DNA from: MAG-121220-bin8 sp002700465
Lineage (GTDB): Bacteria > Bacteroidota > Bacteroidia > Flavobacteriales > Flavobacteriaceae
Direction of reading: 5' to 3'
Length of the DNA: 64,000 nucleotides
Assembly (NCBI GenBank): GCA_943789295.1
Contig: CALSTO010000002.1
Location: forward strand, 124,001 to 188,000
Below the pieces are notes generated by a model. It searched no databases, had not been told where the DNA came from, and saw nothing but the letters and a program-made list of their open reading frames with translations. The position numbers and the translations under genes are program-made. Positions 51,463 to 60,739 of the stretch are shown piece by piece; the first letter of the stretch is position 1; every line of letters begins with the position of its first letter.

Positions 51463-52176
51463 TTAAGAGTTTAAATAGTCAACAAATTTTATTAAACTTT
51501 CTCTTTTTTTTAAGTTTAATTTATTTTTCTTTCTAAACTTTTTATAATCATCATTTTTTAAAAGTTTAAGATCGCCCATTTTTTTATGTGATTTTGGAAT
51601 GATATAACCTACGTTGTTTTTTATAATTATAAACCTGTTGTCGTCTTTCCATTGTGCAACTTTTTCTTTTACGTTTCCAGGTGCAGTAGATACTTTTTCT
51701 TCAGGAATTTTTATTAATTTATTAGGATACATGTATAAACTATAATTTTCAGTTTTTTTAATCTCTTCTAAAATGGCAACTGTGTTTTGAGATTTACTAT
51801 GCAATGTAAATGTATGAGATTTAAAAATCTTTTCTCCAATCTTAACATTCACAGATTTATCAATTCCAATAGATGATATAGGACTATTAAGATCTTTTTT
51901 GATTTCGAATTTTTGTTCTGAAACATCAAACCTAATTAAAGCACTGTATTTTTTATTGTTTTCGAATAATAAATTACCTTTTTTAAATTCTTTATCTAAA
52001 TAAGGGTGACCTTTTATTACTGAGGGTAACTTTTTCTTTGTTTTGTCTTTTAAAAACACATTACCAGCACTAAATAATTTTTGTTGAGTTAAGTCAGACA
52101 TTGATTGAATTTCTACAATTTGTGCTGTTGAAAAATGGAATATCATTAAAAATGATAACTGTAATATTTTTTTCAT
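51463..52176 (-). CDS. Secreted protein, function unknown
   Basis: About 237 residues with a signal peptide (KKILQLSFLMIFHFSTAQ). The mature part is charged and beta-rich; GNVFLKDKTKKKLPSVIKGHPYLDKEFKKGNLLFENNKKYSALIRFDV can be noted, and the C-terminus is strongly basic (KKFRKKNKLNLKKRESL). No family recognised. The start at 52176 is chosen over 52206 because an exact -7 promoter element at 52209-52216 puts transcription near 52203, leaving no leader for the longer form. It is followed by rlmB after seven bases. Confidence 0.7.
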   Translation of the reverse strand: MKKILQLSFLMIFHFSTAQIVEIQSMSDLTQQKLFSAGNVFLKDKTKKKLPSVIKGHPYLDKEFKKGNLLFENNKKYSALIRFDVSEQKFEIKKDLNSPISSIGIDKSVNVKIGEKIFKSHTFTLHSKSQNTVAILEEIKKTENYSLYMYPNKLIKIPEEKVSTAPGNVKEKVAQWKDDNRFIIIKNNVGYIIPKSHKKMGDLKLLKNDDYKKFRKKNKLNLKKRESLIKFVDYLNS

Positions 52177-52208
52177 ATAATTTTTTTTAAATGGATCATT
52201 AATCATGC

Positions 52209-52216
52209 CAAATGTA
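52209..52216 (-). promoter_or_regulatory. Predicted -7 element of the 51463-52176 gene
   Basis: Minus-strand TACATTTG is an exact match to TAnnTTTG, and it decides the start codon of the gene downstream. The -33 region is not evident. Confidence 0.45.
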
Positions 52217-52306
52217 TGTAATTATTTATTACCTATTTTATATAGACCGCTAATACTTTGTTTAGTTTAATTATTTTATAATCTATCCTTTTTATTTTTA
52301 CTCAAA

Positions 52307-52338
52307 AAAAAAGCGCTCTTTTTGAAGAGCGCTTTTTT
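52307..52338 (-). terminator. Rho-independent terminator after susD
   Basis: A perfect stem AAAAAAGCGCTCTT / AAGAGCGCTTTTTT with loop TTTG. Flanking A and T runs let it work in either direction; it ends 21 bases beyond the susD stop and insulates susCD from the following gene. Confidence 0.92.
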
Positions 52339-52359
52339 ATTTCACAAGTGTTTTACTAA

Positions 52360-53781
52360 TTATTTAGTATCCCACCATAATTTAGTGTCTTGGTTATCTG
52401 GACCTTGAGCTGCAACAGCAGCTTCGTAAGCTTCTTTGTTATTTGTTGGTAATAAAGCGCTGTAACCGTGTCTTACAGGAACACCAGTTCCAGAGATAGC
52501 AGCACTTGGAGGTGATAAAACTGGGTAGTCTAATCTTCTCCATTCAGCCCATCCTTCATAACCTTGCAAATACAATGCAACCCATTTTTCCATAGCCATT
52601 GCCTCCATAGAAACCGGAGCTACAGAAGCTAAATATGCAGAAGCATCAGAAGAAGCTACACCCCATTGACCGTGAGATGCTGCGATACCATACTCATACC
52701 ATAATTGAGCGCTTCCTGGAAGACCATTCCATCCTCTAAGGAATGCTTCAGACATAGCGAAACAAACTTCAGCGTATGTCATTAAAAAACCACCGTCATT
52801 AGTACCATCTTTAATAACTCTAGCATCAATTCCAGAAAGATTAGTTTCTAATATTCCAGGGTTTTCAAGACCATACTCTAATCCAACGTATTCTGTTCCA
52901 TTAGAAATTAGCGAACCATCAGCAAACTCAGCTAGTCTTGGATCTAAATTGTTTTTTAAGTGATCTATTAAAAGTGCACTTGGAACAAAATCGTATCTAG
53001 TTTCAAACCTATCTTGCCATGGATTATCATGTGCATCTTCTGTTAAGTATGGGTAATGAACACTTTCAGCGTTTGATGAAATTACACCTGCATTCCAAGC
53101 CGCTACAAAAGCACTTTGTGCAGCAGATGGGTTAACATCAGCCATTCTTAATGCCATTCTCATTTTAAGAGTGTTAGCAAACATTTTCCATTTGTTCATA
53201 TCTCCATTAAACATAATGTCCCCATTTAGACCACCACCGTCAATCATACCAACAGCAGTATCTAAATTAGCCATTACTTGAGAATATACTTCTTCTTGCG
53301 TATCAAATTTTGGATAAATTTTGTCTACACCTTGTAGTGCTTCAGACATTGGAATTGCTCCCCATCTATCAGTAATGTTGTGATACATGTAACCCATTAA
53401 AATATGAGCCACTGCAATTTGATTTGCATTACTTCCTCCACCAGTAACTTCTGTTGGATATTTAGTATTTAAATCAATTACTTCTTGTAAATCTTTTAAA
53501 GGACCAGTGTAGAAGCCATCAAATGACCATTGTTCAGTTGAATATCTAGAACCAGTTGTATATGTAACATCAGAAATCTGCTGAACATAATATGTTGGGT
53601 CTACTGCACCAACGATACCAGGAATTGCAGTAATTGCACCAGTTATCATTGCATCAGTTTTTTTATTCGTTGGAGAATTTGGATTCACATTCTCATCTCC
53701 GAAATCTACAGTTTCACATGAAGCGAAAAGTAAAGAGATACAAATTGTAAAACCTCCAATTTTTGTTAATAAATTTTTCAT
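52360..53781 (-). CDS. SusD/RagB family nutrient-binding lipoprotein
   Basis: 473-residue outer-membrane lipoprotein that captures nutrients for its SusC partner. Lipobox with Cys22 (CISLLFASC), then TVDFGDENVNPNSPTNKK, a typical start for the SusD-like_2 group. Helical TPR-like segments include VAHILMGYMYHNITDRWGAIPMSEAL and TYAEVCFAMSEAFLRGW. G+C and codon use are less AT-biased than in neighbours, as for highly expressed genes. The gene follows susC by 20 bases. Confidence 0.93.
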   Translation of the reverse strand: MKNLLTKIGGFTICISLLFASCETVDFGDENVNPNSPTNKKTDAMITGAITAIPGIVGAVDPTYYVQQISDVTYTTGSRYSTEQWSFDGFYTGPLKDLQEVIDLNTKYPTEVTGGGSNANQIAVAHILMGYMYHNITDRWGAIPMSEALQGVDKIYPKFDTQEEVYSQVMANLDTAVGMIDGGGLNGDIMFNGDMNKWKMFANTLKMRMALRMADVNPSAAQSAFVAAWNAGVISSNAESVHYPYLTEDAHDNPWQDRFETRYDFVPSALLIDHLKNNLDPRLAEFADGSLISNGTEYVGLEYGLENPGILETNLSGIDARVIKDGTNDGGFLMTYAEVCFAMSEAFLRGWNGLPGSAQLWYEYGIAASHGQWGVASSDASAYLASVAPVSMEAMAMEKWVALYLQGYEGWAEWRRLDYPVLSPPSAAISGTGVPVRHGYSALLPTNNKEAYEAAVAAQGPDNQDTKLWWDTK

Positions 53782-53801
53782 TGTATATATATATTAAATT
53801 A

Positions 53802-56183
53802 TTAAAATTTTAAGCTTACGTTTAAACCAAATGTTCTAGATGGAGGTAATTGTCCACCCTCAACATTTCTGTATCCGGAAGCAATTGATCCAGATCCTTC
53901 TATTTCACTTGGATCTAATCCACCTTCAGGAATATTTGAATAAAGTAATAATAAATTGTTTCCAATTAAAGAAACATTTATTGCTTCAAATGGAGTATTT
54001 TCAATAAGATCCGTTGGGAAGTTATATCCAATTCTCATTGTTCTTAACTTTACATAAGATGCGTCATATAACCAGTTTTCGTGATTGTTTCCAAAATAGT
54101 GTTGGTAGTAGTGGAAACTAGCTGATTGGTAAGTGTCAACTGGTGTTCCATCTGCAGTTACACCAACTACGTTTACACCTCCACCTGCTGAAACAGCATC
54201 TCTTTTAGGGTTACCTTTTGCATTTAAACCAACAGTGTCTTCGTGAAGACCTGAGTAGTAAGAGAACATATTTGAAGTTGAGAAAAATCTACCTCCACTT
54301 TGGAAATCTATACCAACATTGAAATCCCAATTCTTGTAAGCAAGAGCTGAAGTTAAACCACCAGTAAAATCAGGTAATAAGTTACCTAAAACTTGATTTG
54401 TTTCAAATGTAGCTCTACCAGTTTCGGTAACAATTTGAGTACCGTTAGCATCTCTAGCTTTTTTTCTACCTACAATAAGACCCCATTCTTCTCCAACAAC
54501 TTCTTGTGTTTGAAGACCACCCCAAGACATCCAAGAGTCTAATACTCTTCTTTCAATACCTTCAGCTAATGCATCTACATATTTTTTGTTTTGAGCGTAA
54601 TTTAATGAAACATCCCATCTTAAATCTTCAGTTTGAACTGGAACAAGATTTAAAGTAACTTCAACACCCTTAGCAGATTGTTGTCCTGAGTTTACAGCTA
54701 AACCACTGTAACCAGTTGCTCCTGTAACAGGGATTGAAATTGGTAAATCTTTATCAGTTCTTTCATAAACAGTTAAGTCTAAACCTACTTTGTTATTGAA
54801 AAAGCTAAATTCAGCACCAAATTCTAACTCTGATCTAGTTCCACCTAATAAGTAAGGATTAGATTGAGTGTTTGGAACACTAAAAATAGGATTTCCAGAG
54901 TGAGCAGTACCAACATTATAAACAGATGACGTTGCGTAAACACCAGGGAAAACTGGAGCTTCAGAATAACCTGCTCTTAATTTAGCAAATGAAACATTTT
55001 TATTATTTATTAATTTATCTAAAATAAAACTTCCAGAAAGACCCCATGTTTCAATTCTATTTGCCTCAGAGTTTGCAGTAGATCCCCAGTCAAACCTGTA
55101 TGAAGCTTCTAAATATGCCATACTGTTGTAACCAACAGATACTTGAGAGAATGTAGCTAATTGTTTAGAAGTACTTAAACTAGTACTGTAATTAGGTCTA
55201 TCTTTAGATGTTGCAATACTGTAAAATTCTGGCACTGTAAGTCCACCAGCAGTTGAAGCTCTAGTACTATGATTTCTTCTTTGAGTAGCTTGATATCCTA
55301 ATAATGCATCTACATCAAAATCTCCAAAATCTTCTGCATAAGCTAAAGTAGCTTGAAGTTCATTTTCAGTGTATCGTGAACTACTTTCATTATAGCTTGG
55401 AGTATCTATACCACCCCATCCTGTTCTTCCATTACTTTCATAAGTGTTGAATCTATTTCTAGCTTCAACCTGAGCAGAAATATTTTCATTGATATCAAGA
55501 TTTAAACCGAAATTTCCAAACATAACATTTTTTCTTTGTTCTGTTCTGTCTCCATAAAAATCAAAGTAAGGAGAATCCCAATATTTTGGTGTTGCATTTC
55601 TTGCAGAAACTCTGTTCCAAGTGTAATACTTACCTTCAAAGAAATAATTATCTCTCATTCGGTCCATATCAATTTGTCTTTGGAACCATTGGTTAAAGTT
55701 TGCACCTAAACCTCCGTAACCATTAACAGGAAAATTTTCAGTTTTTCTAATTTGATAGTTCAAAGAAGAATAAGCTGATAAATTATCAGTAATTTGAACA
55801 CTTCCATTTACACTAGCATCAATTTGATTTCTTGATGTATTTGGAAAAGGTAAAGTTTCATTAATTAATCTTAATGAACCTCTTACTTGAGTGTTTTCAG
55901 TACCTGAAGCAAAAGCTAAACTAGTGCTGTTTTCTATACCACTTTCGTAGAAATTTTTAACATTGTTAGGATTTGGGTTCCAAGCTCTTAGCTCACCAAA
56001 ATTTGGGTGATTAGGAATCCAACTATCCCAGTGTCTTACTAATGTACCATCTAATCTTGGTCCCCATGATTCATCAGCTGCATAATAAGGAATGTTTTGT
56101 CCATTAAATGCTGCCCAAGACGCAGGGTCTGTTGCAGGATTGTAAGCAAATAGTATCCCAAGCTTGATCGTATCCACCACCAT
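53802..56183 (-). CDS. SusC/RagA TonB-linked outer membrane protein, main part (5' end frame-disrupted)
   Basis: The plug end and beta-barrel of a SusC-type receptor that imports ligand captured by SusD. From about residue 14 it reads FAYNPATDPASWAAFNGQ, then barrel strands to the final RTFGLNVSLKF, which is the aromatic barrel terminus. It is the last 794 codons of a 1042-codon span whose start lies at 56927. The apparent ATG at 56183 is internal. Frame is intact here, but eight indels lie upstream. The partner susD is downstream. Confidence 0.9.
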   Translation of the reverse strand: MVVDTIKLGILFAYNPATDPASWAAFNGQNIPYYAADESWGPRLDGTLVRHWDSWIPNHPNFGELRAWNPNPNNVKNFYESGIENSTSLAFASGTENTQVRGSLRLINETLPFPNTSRNQIDASVNGSVQITDNLSAYSSLNYQIRKTENFPVNGYGGLGANFNQWFQRQIDMDRMRDNYFFEGKYYTWNRVSARNATPKYWDSPYFDFYGDRTEQRKNVMFGNFGLNLDINENISAQVEARNRFNTYESNGRTGWGGIDTPSYNESSSRYTENELQATLAYAEDFGDFDVDALLGYQATQRRNHSTRASTAGGLTVPEFYSIATSKDRPNYSTSLSTSKQLATFSQVSVGYNSMAYLEASYRFDWGSTANSEANRIETWGLSGSFILDKLINNKNVSFAKLRAGYSEAPVFPGVYATSSVYNVGTAHSGNPIFSVPNTQSNPYLLGGTRSELEFGAEFSFFNNKVGLDLTVYERTDKDLPISIPVTGATGYSGLAVNSGQQSAKGVEVTLNLVPVQTEDLRWDVSLNYAQNKKYVDALAEGIERRVLDSWMSWGGLQTQEVVGEEWGLIVGRKKARDANGTQIVTETGRATFETNQVLGNLLPDFTGGLTSALAYKNWDFNVGIDFQSGGRFFSTSNMFSYYSGLHEDTVGLNAKGNPKRDAVSAGGGVNVVGVTADGTPVDTYQSASFHYYQHYFGNNHENWLYDASYVKLRTMRIGYNFPTDLIENTPFEAINVSLIGNNLLLLYSNIPEGGLDPSEIEGSGSIASGYRNVEGGQLPPSRTFGLNVSLKF

Positions 56184-56627
56184 ACTCGTTTTGGTAATGG
56201 GTGTAATCTACTACAGTTTGAAGCAACAGTGTTGTGATCTATAGTAATGTAAGTTTCACCAGCTTTTGCTTTTTTGATGTAATTACAATTACACCACTTC
56301 TTAGCTTCAGCACCATATAATGCAGTTGCAGCAGCACCTTTAAGAACTGTAATATTGTCAATGTTGTCAGTATTAATGTCAGTTGAAGACATTTTAATAC
56401 CATCTACAACATATAATACATCATTTCACCTCTTAATCTAATAGCACATTGTCGAAAGTAGAACTTGATCCAGAAATAACCTGCACACCAGCAACTCTTA
56501 CCAGCAAGAGCTGTTTTAAAGTCAAGTTCTTTAGTTTTAGTTAAGGCATCACCTTCAACTTTTTGTTGAGCATAACCAAGTGACTTTGCTTCTCTTGTAA
56601 TACCTAGTGCAGTAACAACAACTTCTT
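56184..56627 (-). pseudogene. SusC plug region with about seven indels
   Basis: The receptor's plug domain, recoverable only by changing frames. Readable pieces are EEVVVTALGITREAKSLGYA, VDGIKMSSTDINTDNI, ITVLKGAAATALYGAEA, then KKAKAGETYITID and DYTHYQNEYGGGYDQAWD. The order and content match an ordinary SusC plug. Indel points fall near 56497, 56444, 56422, 56300, 56270-56275, 56220 and 56151-56155 (an eighth is at 56642). Their net length is zero modulo three, and the sense is kept between them, pointing to sequence error and not decay. Confidence 0.85.
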
Positions 56628-56927
56628 CTAAAGCATTGTCAGCACAAGTGTAACGTTAACTGTAGCAGAAGCTCCAATTGTTACGTTTTGAGTTACATAT
56701 CCAACATAACTAACTGAAAGAACATCTCCTTCAGAAGCTGAAATTGAATAAATACCGTCAAAGTCAGTTGTAACACCATTAGATGTTCCAGCAACAAGAA
56801 CAGTAGCTCCAGGAAGTGGTACACCTGAACTGTCAGAAACAGTACCGGATACACTCGTCTGAGCTAAACCCCATTGAAACATTATCATAAATGATAACGC
56901 TAAAAACTTTTTTAAATTTGTTTTCAT
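56628..56927 (-). CDS. SusC/RagA TonB-linked outer membrane protein, N-terminal part
   Basis: Signal peptide (MFQWGLAQ) and the CarboxypepD_reg-like domain (VSGTVSDSSGVPLPGATVLV, TDFDGIYSISAS, VSYVGYVTQNVTI) at the start of the receptor. It ends LVLTML because a base is missing near 56642; restoring it gives LVADNALEEVVVTAL, the expected TonB-box region. The sequence is therefore part of the 53802-56927 gene, not a separate protein. The frame is the same as that of the main part. Confidence 0.9.
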   Translation of the reverse strand: MKTNLKKFLALSFMIMFQWGLAQTSVSGTVSDSSGVPLPGATVLVAGTSNGVTTDFDGIYSISASEGDVLSVSYVGYVTQNVTIGASATVNVTLVLTML

Positions 56928-57302
56928 ATTTTGTTTAATTATTATTTGATCTGCAAAAATGTTAATAAAAAGTTAATAAAACAACTATATAAAGAAAAAT
57001 ATCTAAATCTTAGAGTATTCTTAGTTATTTAATCAATTAATTAAATTATTCGTAATTTTTATACTATAATTTTGAGAATATAATCAATATTTATCTTTAA
57101 TTTTATTGTTTTTTATTGATTTTTAGATCGTTTTAAATTTCTTCTATCTCAGTTGTTGAAATTTTAACTTTTATGTTTTTTTTGTTAAATTTTTAACAAA
57201 TTTTAATAATTTAATATTCAGCATTTTAGTCAATATTTATATACCTATTACACACATTCAAATCAAAAATCTTAATTTTTACATTATTTTTTATTCATAA
57301 GG
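56928..57302 (+). other. AT-rich divergent intergenic region between susC and rpsL
   Basis: 375 bases with no open frame, hairpin or RNA motif that I can support. It should hold the susC promoter on the minus strand, but no exact TAnnTTTG is seen near 56927. The plus-strand promoter begins at 57303. Confidence 0.6.
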
Positions 57303-57333
57303 TTTGATTAATTGTAAAATTAAATTACATTTG
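57303..57333 (+). promoter_or_regulatory. Promoter of the str/S10 ribosomal operon
   Basis: The best promoter in the window: TTTG (57303-57306), 19 bases, then TACATTTG (57326-57333), an exact match to the Bacteroidota -33/-7 consensus. Transcription would start near 57340, giving a leader of about 26 bases before rpsL. Confidence 0.75.
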
Positions 57334-57365
57334 CACGCCCAAATAAGGGAAAATAAAGATAATAT

Positions 57366-57740
57366 ATGCCTACAATATCGCAGTTAGTTAGAAAAGGAAG
57401 AACTAAGATTACTAAAAAAAGTAAATCTGCTGCTTTAGTTTCTTGTCCTCAAAAAAGAGGAGTTTGTACTAGAGTTTATACTACAACTCCTAAAAAACCT
57501 AATTCAGCAATGAGAAAAGTTGCTAGGGTTAGATTGACAAATGGAACTGAAATCAATGCTTACATCCCTGGTGAAGGACATAACTTGCAAGAACATTCAA
57601 TTGTACTTGTTAGAGGAGGAAGAGTTAAAGATCTTCCTGGTGTTAGATATCACATCGTAAGAGGAGCATTAGATACTGCTGGTGTAGAGGGAAGATTACA
57701 AAGAAGATCAAAATACGGAGCTAAGCGTCCAAAGAAGTAA
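57366..57740 (+). CDS. rpsL: 30S ribosomal protein S12
   Basis: 124-residue ribosomal protein of the decoding centre. PTISQLVRKGR at the start, TTPKKPNSAMRKVARVRLTNG, and GGRVKDLPGVRYHIVRG are standard. The lysines at 43-44 and the proline of KDLPGV, sites of streptomycin-resistance changes, have the sensitive (wild-type) residues. First gene of the operon. Confidence 0.98.
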   Translation: MPTISQLVRKGRTKITKKSKSAALVSCPQKRGVCTRVYTTTPKKPNSAMRKVARVRLTNGTEINAYIPGEGHNLQEHSIVLVRGGRVKDLPGVRYHIVRGALDTAGVEGRLQRRSKYGAKRPKK

Positions 57741-57796
57741 AAAATATTAATTGATGACGTTCATAATATATATGAACCTCTCTAAAACTAAAATAA

Positions 57797-58273
57797 ATGA
57801 GAAAAAGTAAGGCAAAGAAAAGACCGTTACTACCCGATTCAAGGTTTAACGATCAATTAGTAACTAGATTTGTCAATAACTTAATGTGGAGTGGTAAAAA
57901 ATCCACCGCATTCAAACTTTTTTATGATGCAATTGACATCATTGAAGAAAAAAAGCAAAACGACGAAAAAACTGCTCTTCAAGTTTGGAAGGATGGTTTG
58001 TCAAATGTAATGCCACATGTTGAAGTAAGAAGTAGAAGAGTAGGTGGTGCAACTTTCCAAATTCCAATGCCAATACGTCCCGATAGAAAAATTTCCATGG
58101 CTATGAAATGGATGATTTCATATGCTCGTAAGAGAAATGAAAAATCTATGGCATTAAAACTGGCTTCAGAAATTTTAGCCGCTGAAAAAGAAGAAGGAGC
58201 ATCTGTAAAGAAAAAAGTTGATGTTCATAAAATGGCAGAAGCTAACAAAGCATTTTCACACTTTAGATTTTAA
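57797..58273 (+). CDS. rpsG: 30S ribosomal protein S7
   Basis: 158-residue primary binder of the 16S 3' domain. MRKSKAKKRPLLPDSRFNDQLVTRFVNNLM and VGGATFQIPMPIRPDRK are characteristic. It follows rpsL by 56 bases and precedes fusA by five, the usual str order. Confidence 0.98.
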   Translation: MRKSKAKKRPLLPDSRFNDQLVTRFVNNLMWSGKKSTAFKLFYDAIDIIEEKKQNDEKTALQVWKDGLSNVMPHVEVRSRRVGGATFQIPMPIRPDRKISMAMKWMISYARKRNEKSMALKLASEILAAEKEEGASVKKKVDVHKMAEANKAFSHFRF

Positions 58274-58278
58274 TATAA

Positions 58279-60405
58279 ATGGCAAGAGACTTAAAATTCA
58301 CTCGTAATATTGGTATTGCTGCTCACATTGATGCAGGAAAAACTACCACTACAGAACGTATATTATTTTATACTGGAGTTAGTCATAAAATTGGTGAGGT
58401 TCACGATGGTGCTGCTACTATGGATTGGATGGAGCAAGAGCAAGAAAGAGGTATCACAATTACTTCTGCAGCAACTACTTGTACATGGAATTTTCCTACT
58501 AATCAAGGGGAAAAAATTACAGAATCAAAACCTTATCACTTTAATATAATTGATACACCGGGTCACGTTGACTTTACTGTTGAAGTTAACAGATCTTTAA
58601 GAGTTTTAGATGGTTTAGTTTTTTTATTCAGTGCTGTTGATGGTGTTGAGCCTCAATCTGAAACAAATTGGAGATTAGCTGATAATTATAAAGTTCCAAG
58701 AATGGGCTTTGTTAATAAAATGGATAGACAAGGTTCTGATTTCTTAAATGTTTGTAAGCAAATCAAAACTATGTTAAAATCCAACGCAGTTCCTATTGTT
58801 CTTCCTATTGGTGAAGAAGATAATTTTAAAGGAATTGTTGATTTAGTAAAAAATCAAGCCATTGTTTGGCATGAAGATAAGATGGGTGCAACATTTGATG
58901 TTGTTGACATTCCTGAAGACATGAAGAATGAAGTTGATGAATATAGAGCTAATTTAATAGAAGCAGTTGCTGAATATGATGATGCTTTATTAGAAAAGTT
59001 TTTTGAAGATCCAGATTCTATTTCAGAAGAAGAAGTTCATGAAGCCTTGAGAAAAGCTACACAAGACATGAGTATTATTCCAATGATTTGTGGTTCTGCA
59101 TTCAAAAACAAGGGAGTTCAATTTCTTTTAGACGCTGTTTGTAGATATTTGCCTTCTCCTTTGGATAAAGATGCGATTGTTGGTACAGATCCAGATAAAG
59201 ATATAGAGATTGAAAGAAAACCCTCAGTTACTGAACCATTTTCTGCTTTAGCTTTTAAGATTGCAACTGATCCTTTTGTTGGACGCCTTGCATTTTTTAG
59301 AGTTTACTCAGGAAGATTAGATGCAGGTTCTTACATACTAAATAATAGATCTGGTAATAAGGAAAGAATTTCAAGAATTTTCCAGATGCATGCCGATAAA
59401 CAAAACTCTATCCCTTTTATTGAGGCTGGAGATATTGGTGCTGCTGTTGGTTTTAAAGATATAAAAACAGGTGATACATTAACTTCTGAGAAACATCCTA
59501 TCATTTTAGAGAGTATGGATTTTCCAGATCCAGTTATTGGTATAGCGGTTGAGCCAAAAACTAAAGCCGATGTAGATAAGTTAGGTATGGCACTTGGTAA
59601 ATTAGCCGAAGAAGATCCTACTTTTCAAGTTAAAACTGATGAAGCTTCTGGACAAACAATTATTTCAGGAATGGGTGAACTTCACTTAGATATTCTTGTA
59701 GATAGATTAAGAAGAGAATTTAAAGTTGAGGTTAATCAAGGTCAACCTCAAGTTGAATATAAGGAAGCAATTACAGCTCTTGCTGACCATAGAGAGATTT
59801 ATAAAAAACAATCTGGTGGTAGAGGTAAGTTTGCTGATATTTCTTTTACAATGGAACCTGCAGAAGAAGGTAAAACTGGTTTAGAATTCATTAACAAAAT
59901 TAAGGGTGGTAATATTCCTAGGGAATTTATTCCATCTGTTGAAAAAGGTTTTAAAGAGGCTATGAAGAACGGTCCTTTAGCTGGATTTGAGATGGACGCC
60001 ATGAAAGTAACATTAAATGATGGATCTTTTCACGCTGTTGATTCGGATTCACTTTCTTTTGAATTAGCTGCAAAAATTGGTTATAAGAGTGCTGCTAAAT
60101 CTGCTAAATCTGTAATTATGGAGCCAATTATGAAATTGGAAGTTTTAACTCCTGAAGAAAATATGGGTGATGTTGTTGGAGATTTAAATAGAAGAAGAGG
60201 TCAGGTTAATAACATGGACGATAGAGCTGGTTCGAAAGTTGTAAAAGCTAATGTTCCACTTTCAGAAATGTTTGGATATGTTACTGCGCTTAGAACTTTG
60301 AGTTCTGGTCGTGCTACATCAACAATGGAATTTGATCATTACGCTGCAACCCCTGCAAATGTTTCTGCTGAGGTTATAAAAGCAATTAAAGGAGATAACG
60401 AATAA
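58279..60405 (+). CDS. fusA: Translation elongation factor G
   Basis: 708-residue GTPase that drives translocation. G1 AHIDAGKTTTTERI, G3 DTPGHVDF, G4 NKMDR. The switch segment EQERGITITSAATT is intact. Domain IV and V signatures FADISFTMEP and LRTLSSGRATSTMEF are present. No tuf gene follows, as is common in this phylum. Confidence 0.98.
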   Translation: MARDLKFTRNIGIAAHIDAGKTTTTERILFYTGVSHKIGEVHDGAATMDWMEQEQERGITITSAATTCTWNFPTNQGEKITESKPYHFNIIDTPGHVDFTVEVNRSLRVLDGLVFLFSAVDGVEPQSETNWRLADNYKVPRMGFVNKMDRQGSDFLNVCKQIKTMLKSNAVPIVLPIGEEDNFKGIVDLVKNQAIVWHEDKMGATFDVVDIPEDMKNEVDEYRANLIEAVAEYDDALLEKFFEDPDSISEEEVHEALRKATQDMSIIPMICGSAFKNKGVQFLLDAVCRYLPSPLDKDAIVGTDPDKDIEIERKPSVTEPFSALAFKIATDPFVGRLAFFRVYSGRLDAGSYILNNRSGNKERISRIFQMHADKQNSIPFIEAGDIGAAVGFKDIKTGDTLTSEKHPIILESMDFPDPVIGIAVEPKTKADVDKLGMALGKLAEEDPTFQVKTDEASGQTIISGMGELHLDILVDRLRREFKVEVNQGQPQVEYKEAITALADHREIYKKQSGGRGKFADISFTMEPAEEGKTGLEFINKIKGGNIPREFIPSVEKGFKEAMKNGPLAGFEMDAMKVTLNDGSFHAVDSDSLSFELAAKIGYKSAAKSAKSVIMEPIMKLEVLTPEENMGDVVGDLNRRRGQVNNMDDRAGSKVVKANVPLSEMFGYVTALRTLSSGRATSTMEFDHYAATPANVSAEVIKAIKGDNE

Positions 60406-60415
60406 TACCAATATA

Positions 60416-60721
60416 ATGAGTCAAAAAATTAGAATAAAATTAAAATCATACGACTTCAATTTGGTTGATAAGTCTGCTGAGAAGATCGTAAAGACTGTCA
60501 AGACTACTGGGGCTATTGTAACTGGACCGATTCCATTACCTACACACAAAAAAATATTTACTGTGTTAAGATCACCCCACGTAAATAAAAAATCAAGAGA
60601 ACAATTTCAATTATCTTCTTATAAAAGATTGTTGGATATATACAGTTCTTCATCTAAAACAATAGACGCTTTAATGAAGTTAGAACTTCCAAGTGGAGTT
60701 GAAGTTGAAATTAAAGTTTAA
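60416..60721 (+). CDS. rpsJ: 30S ribosomal protein S10
   Basis: 101-residue protein that also takes part in transcription antitermination as NusE. IRIKLKSYDFNLVDKSAEKIVKTVKTTGA and PLPTHKKIFTVLRSPHVNKKSREQF are canonical. It directly follows fusA, so str and S10 groups are joined. Confidence 0.98.
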   Translation: MSQKIRIKLKSYDFNLVDKSAEKIVKTVKTTGAIVTGPIPLPTHKKIFTVLRSPHVNKKSREQFQLSSYKRLLDIYSSSSKTIDALMKLELPSGVEVEIKV

Positions 60722-60739
60722 TTTAAAAATATATAACTA

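Noticed and set aside
57001..57300. Possible riboswitch or small RNA in the susC-rpsL gap
   Set aside because: Only AT-rich sequence with no stable stem or conserved motif could be seen.
58310..58549. 79-residue frame inside fusA
   Set aside because: Out-of-frame reading of the EF-G G domain.
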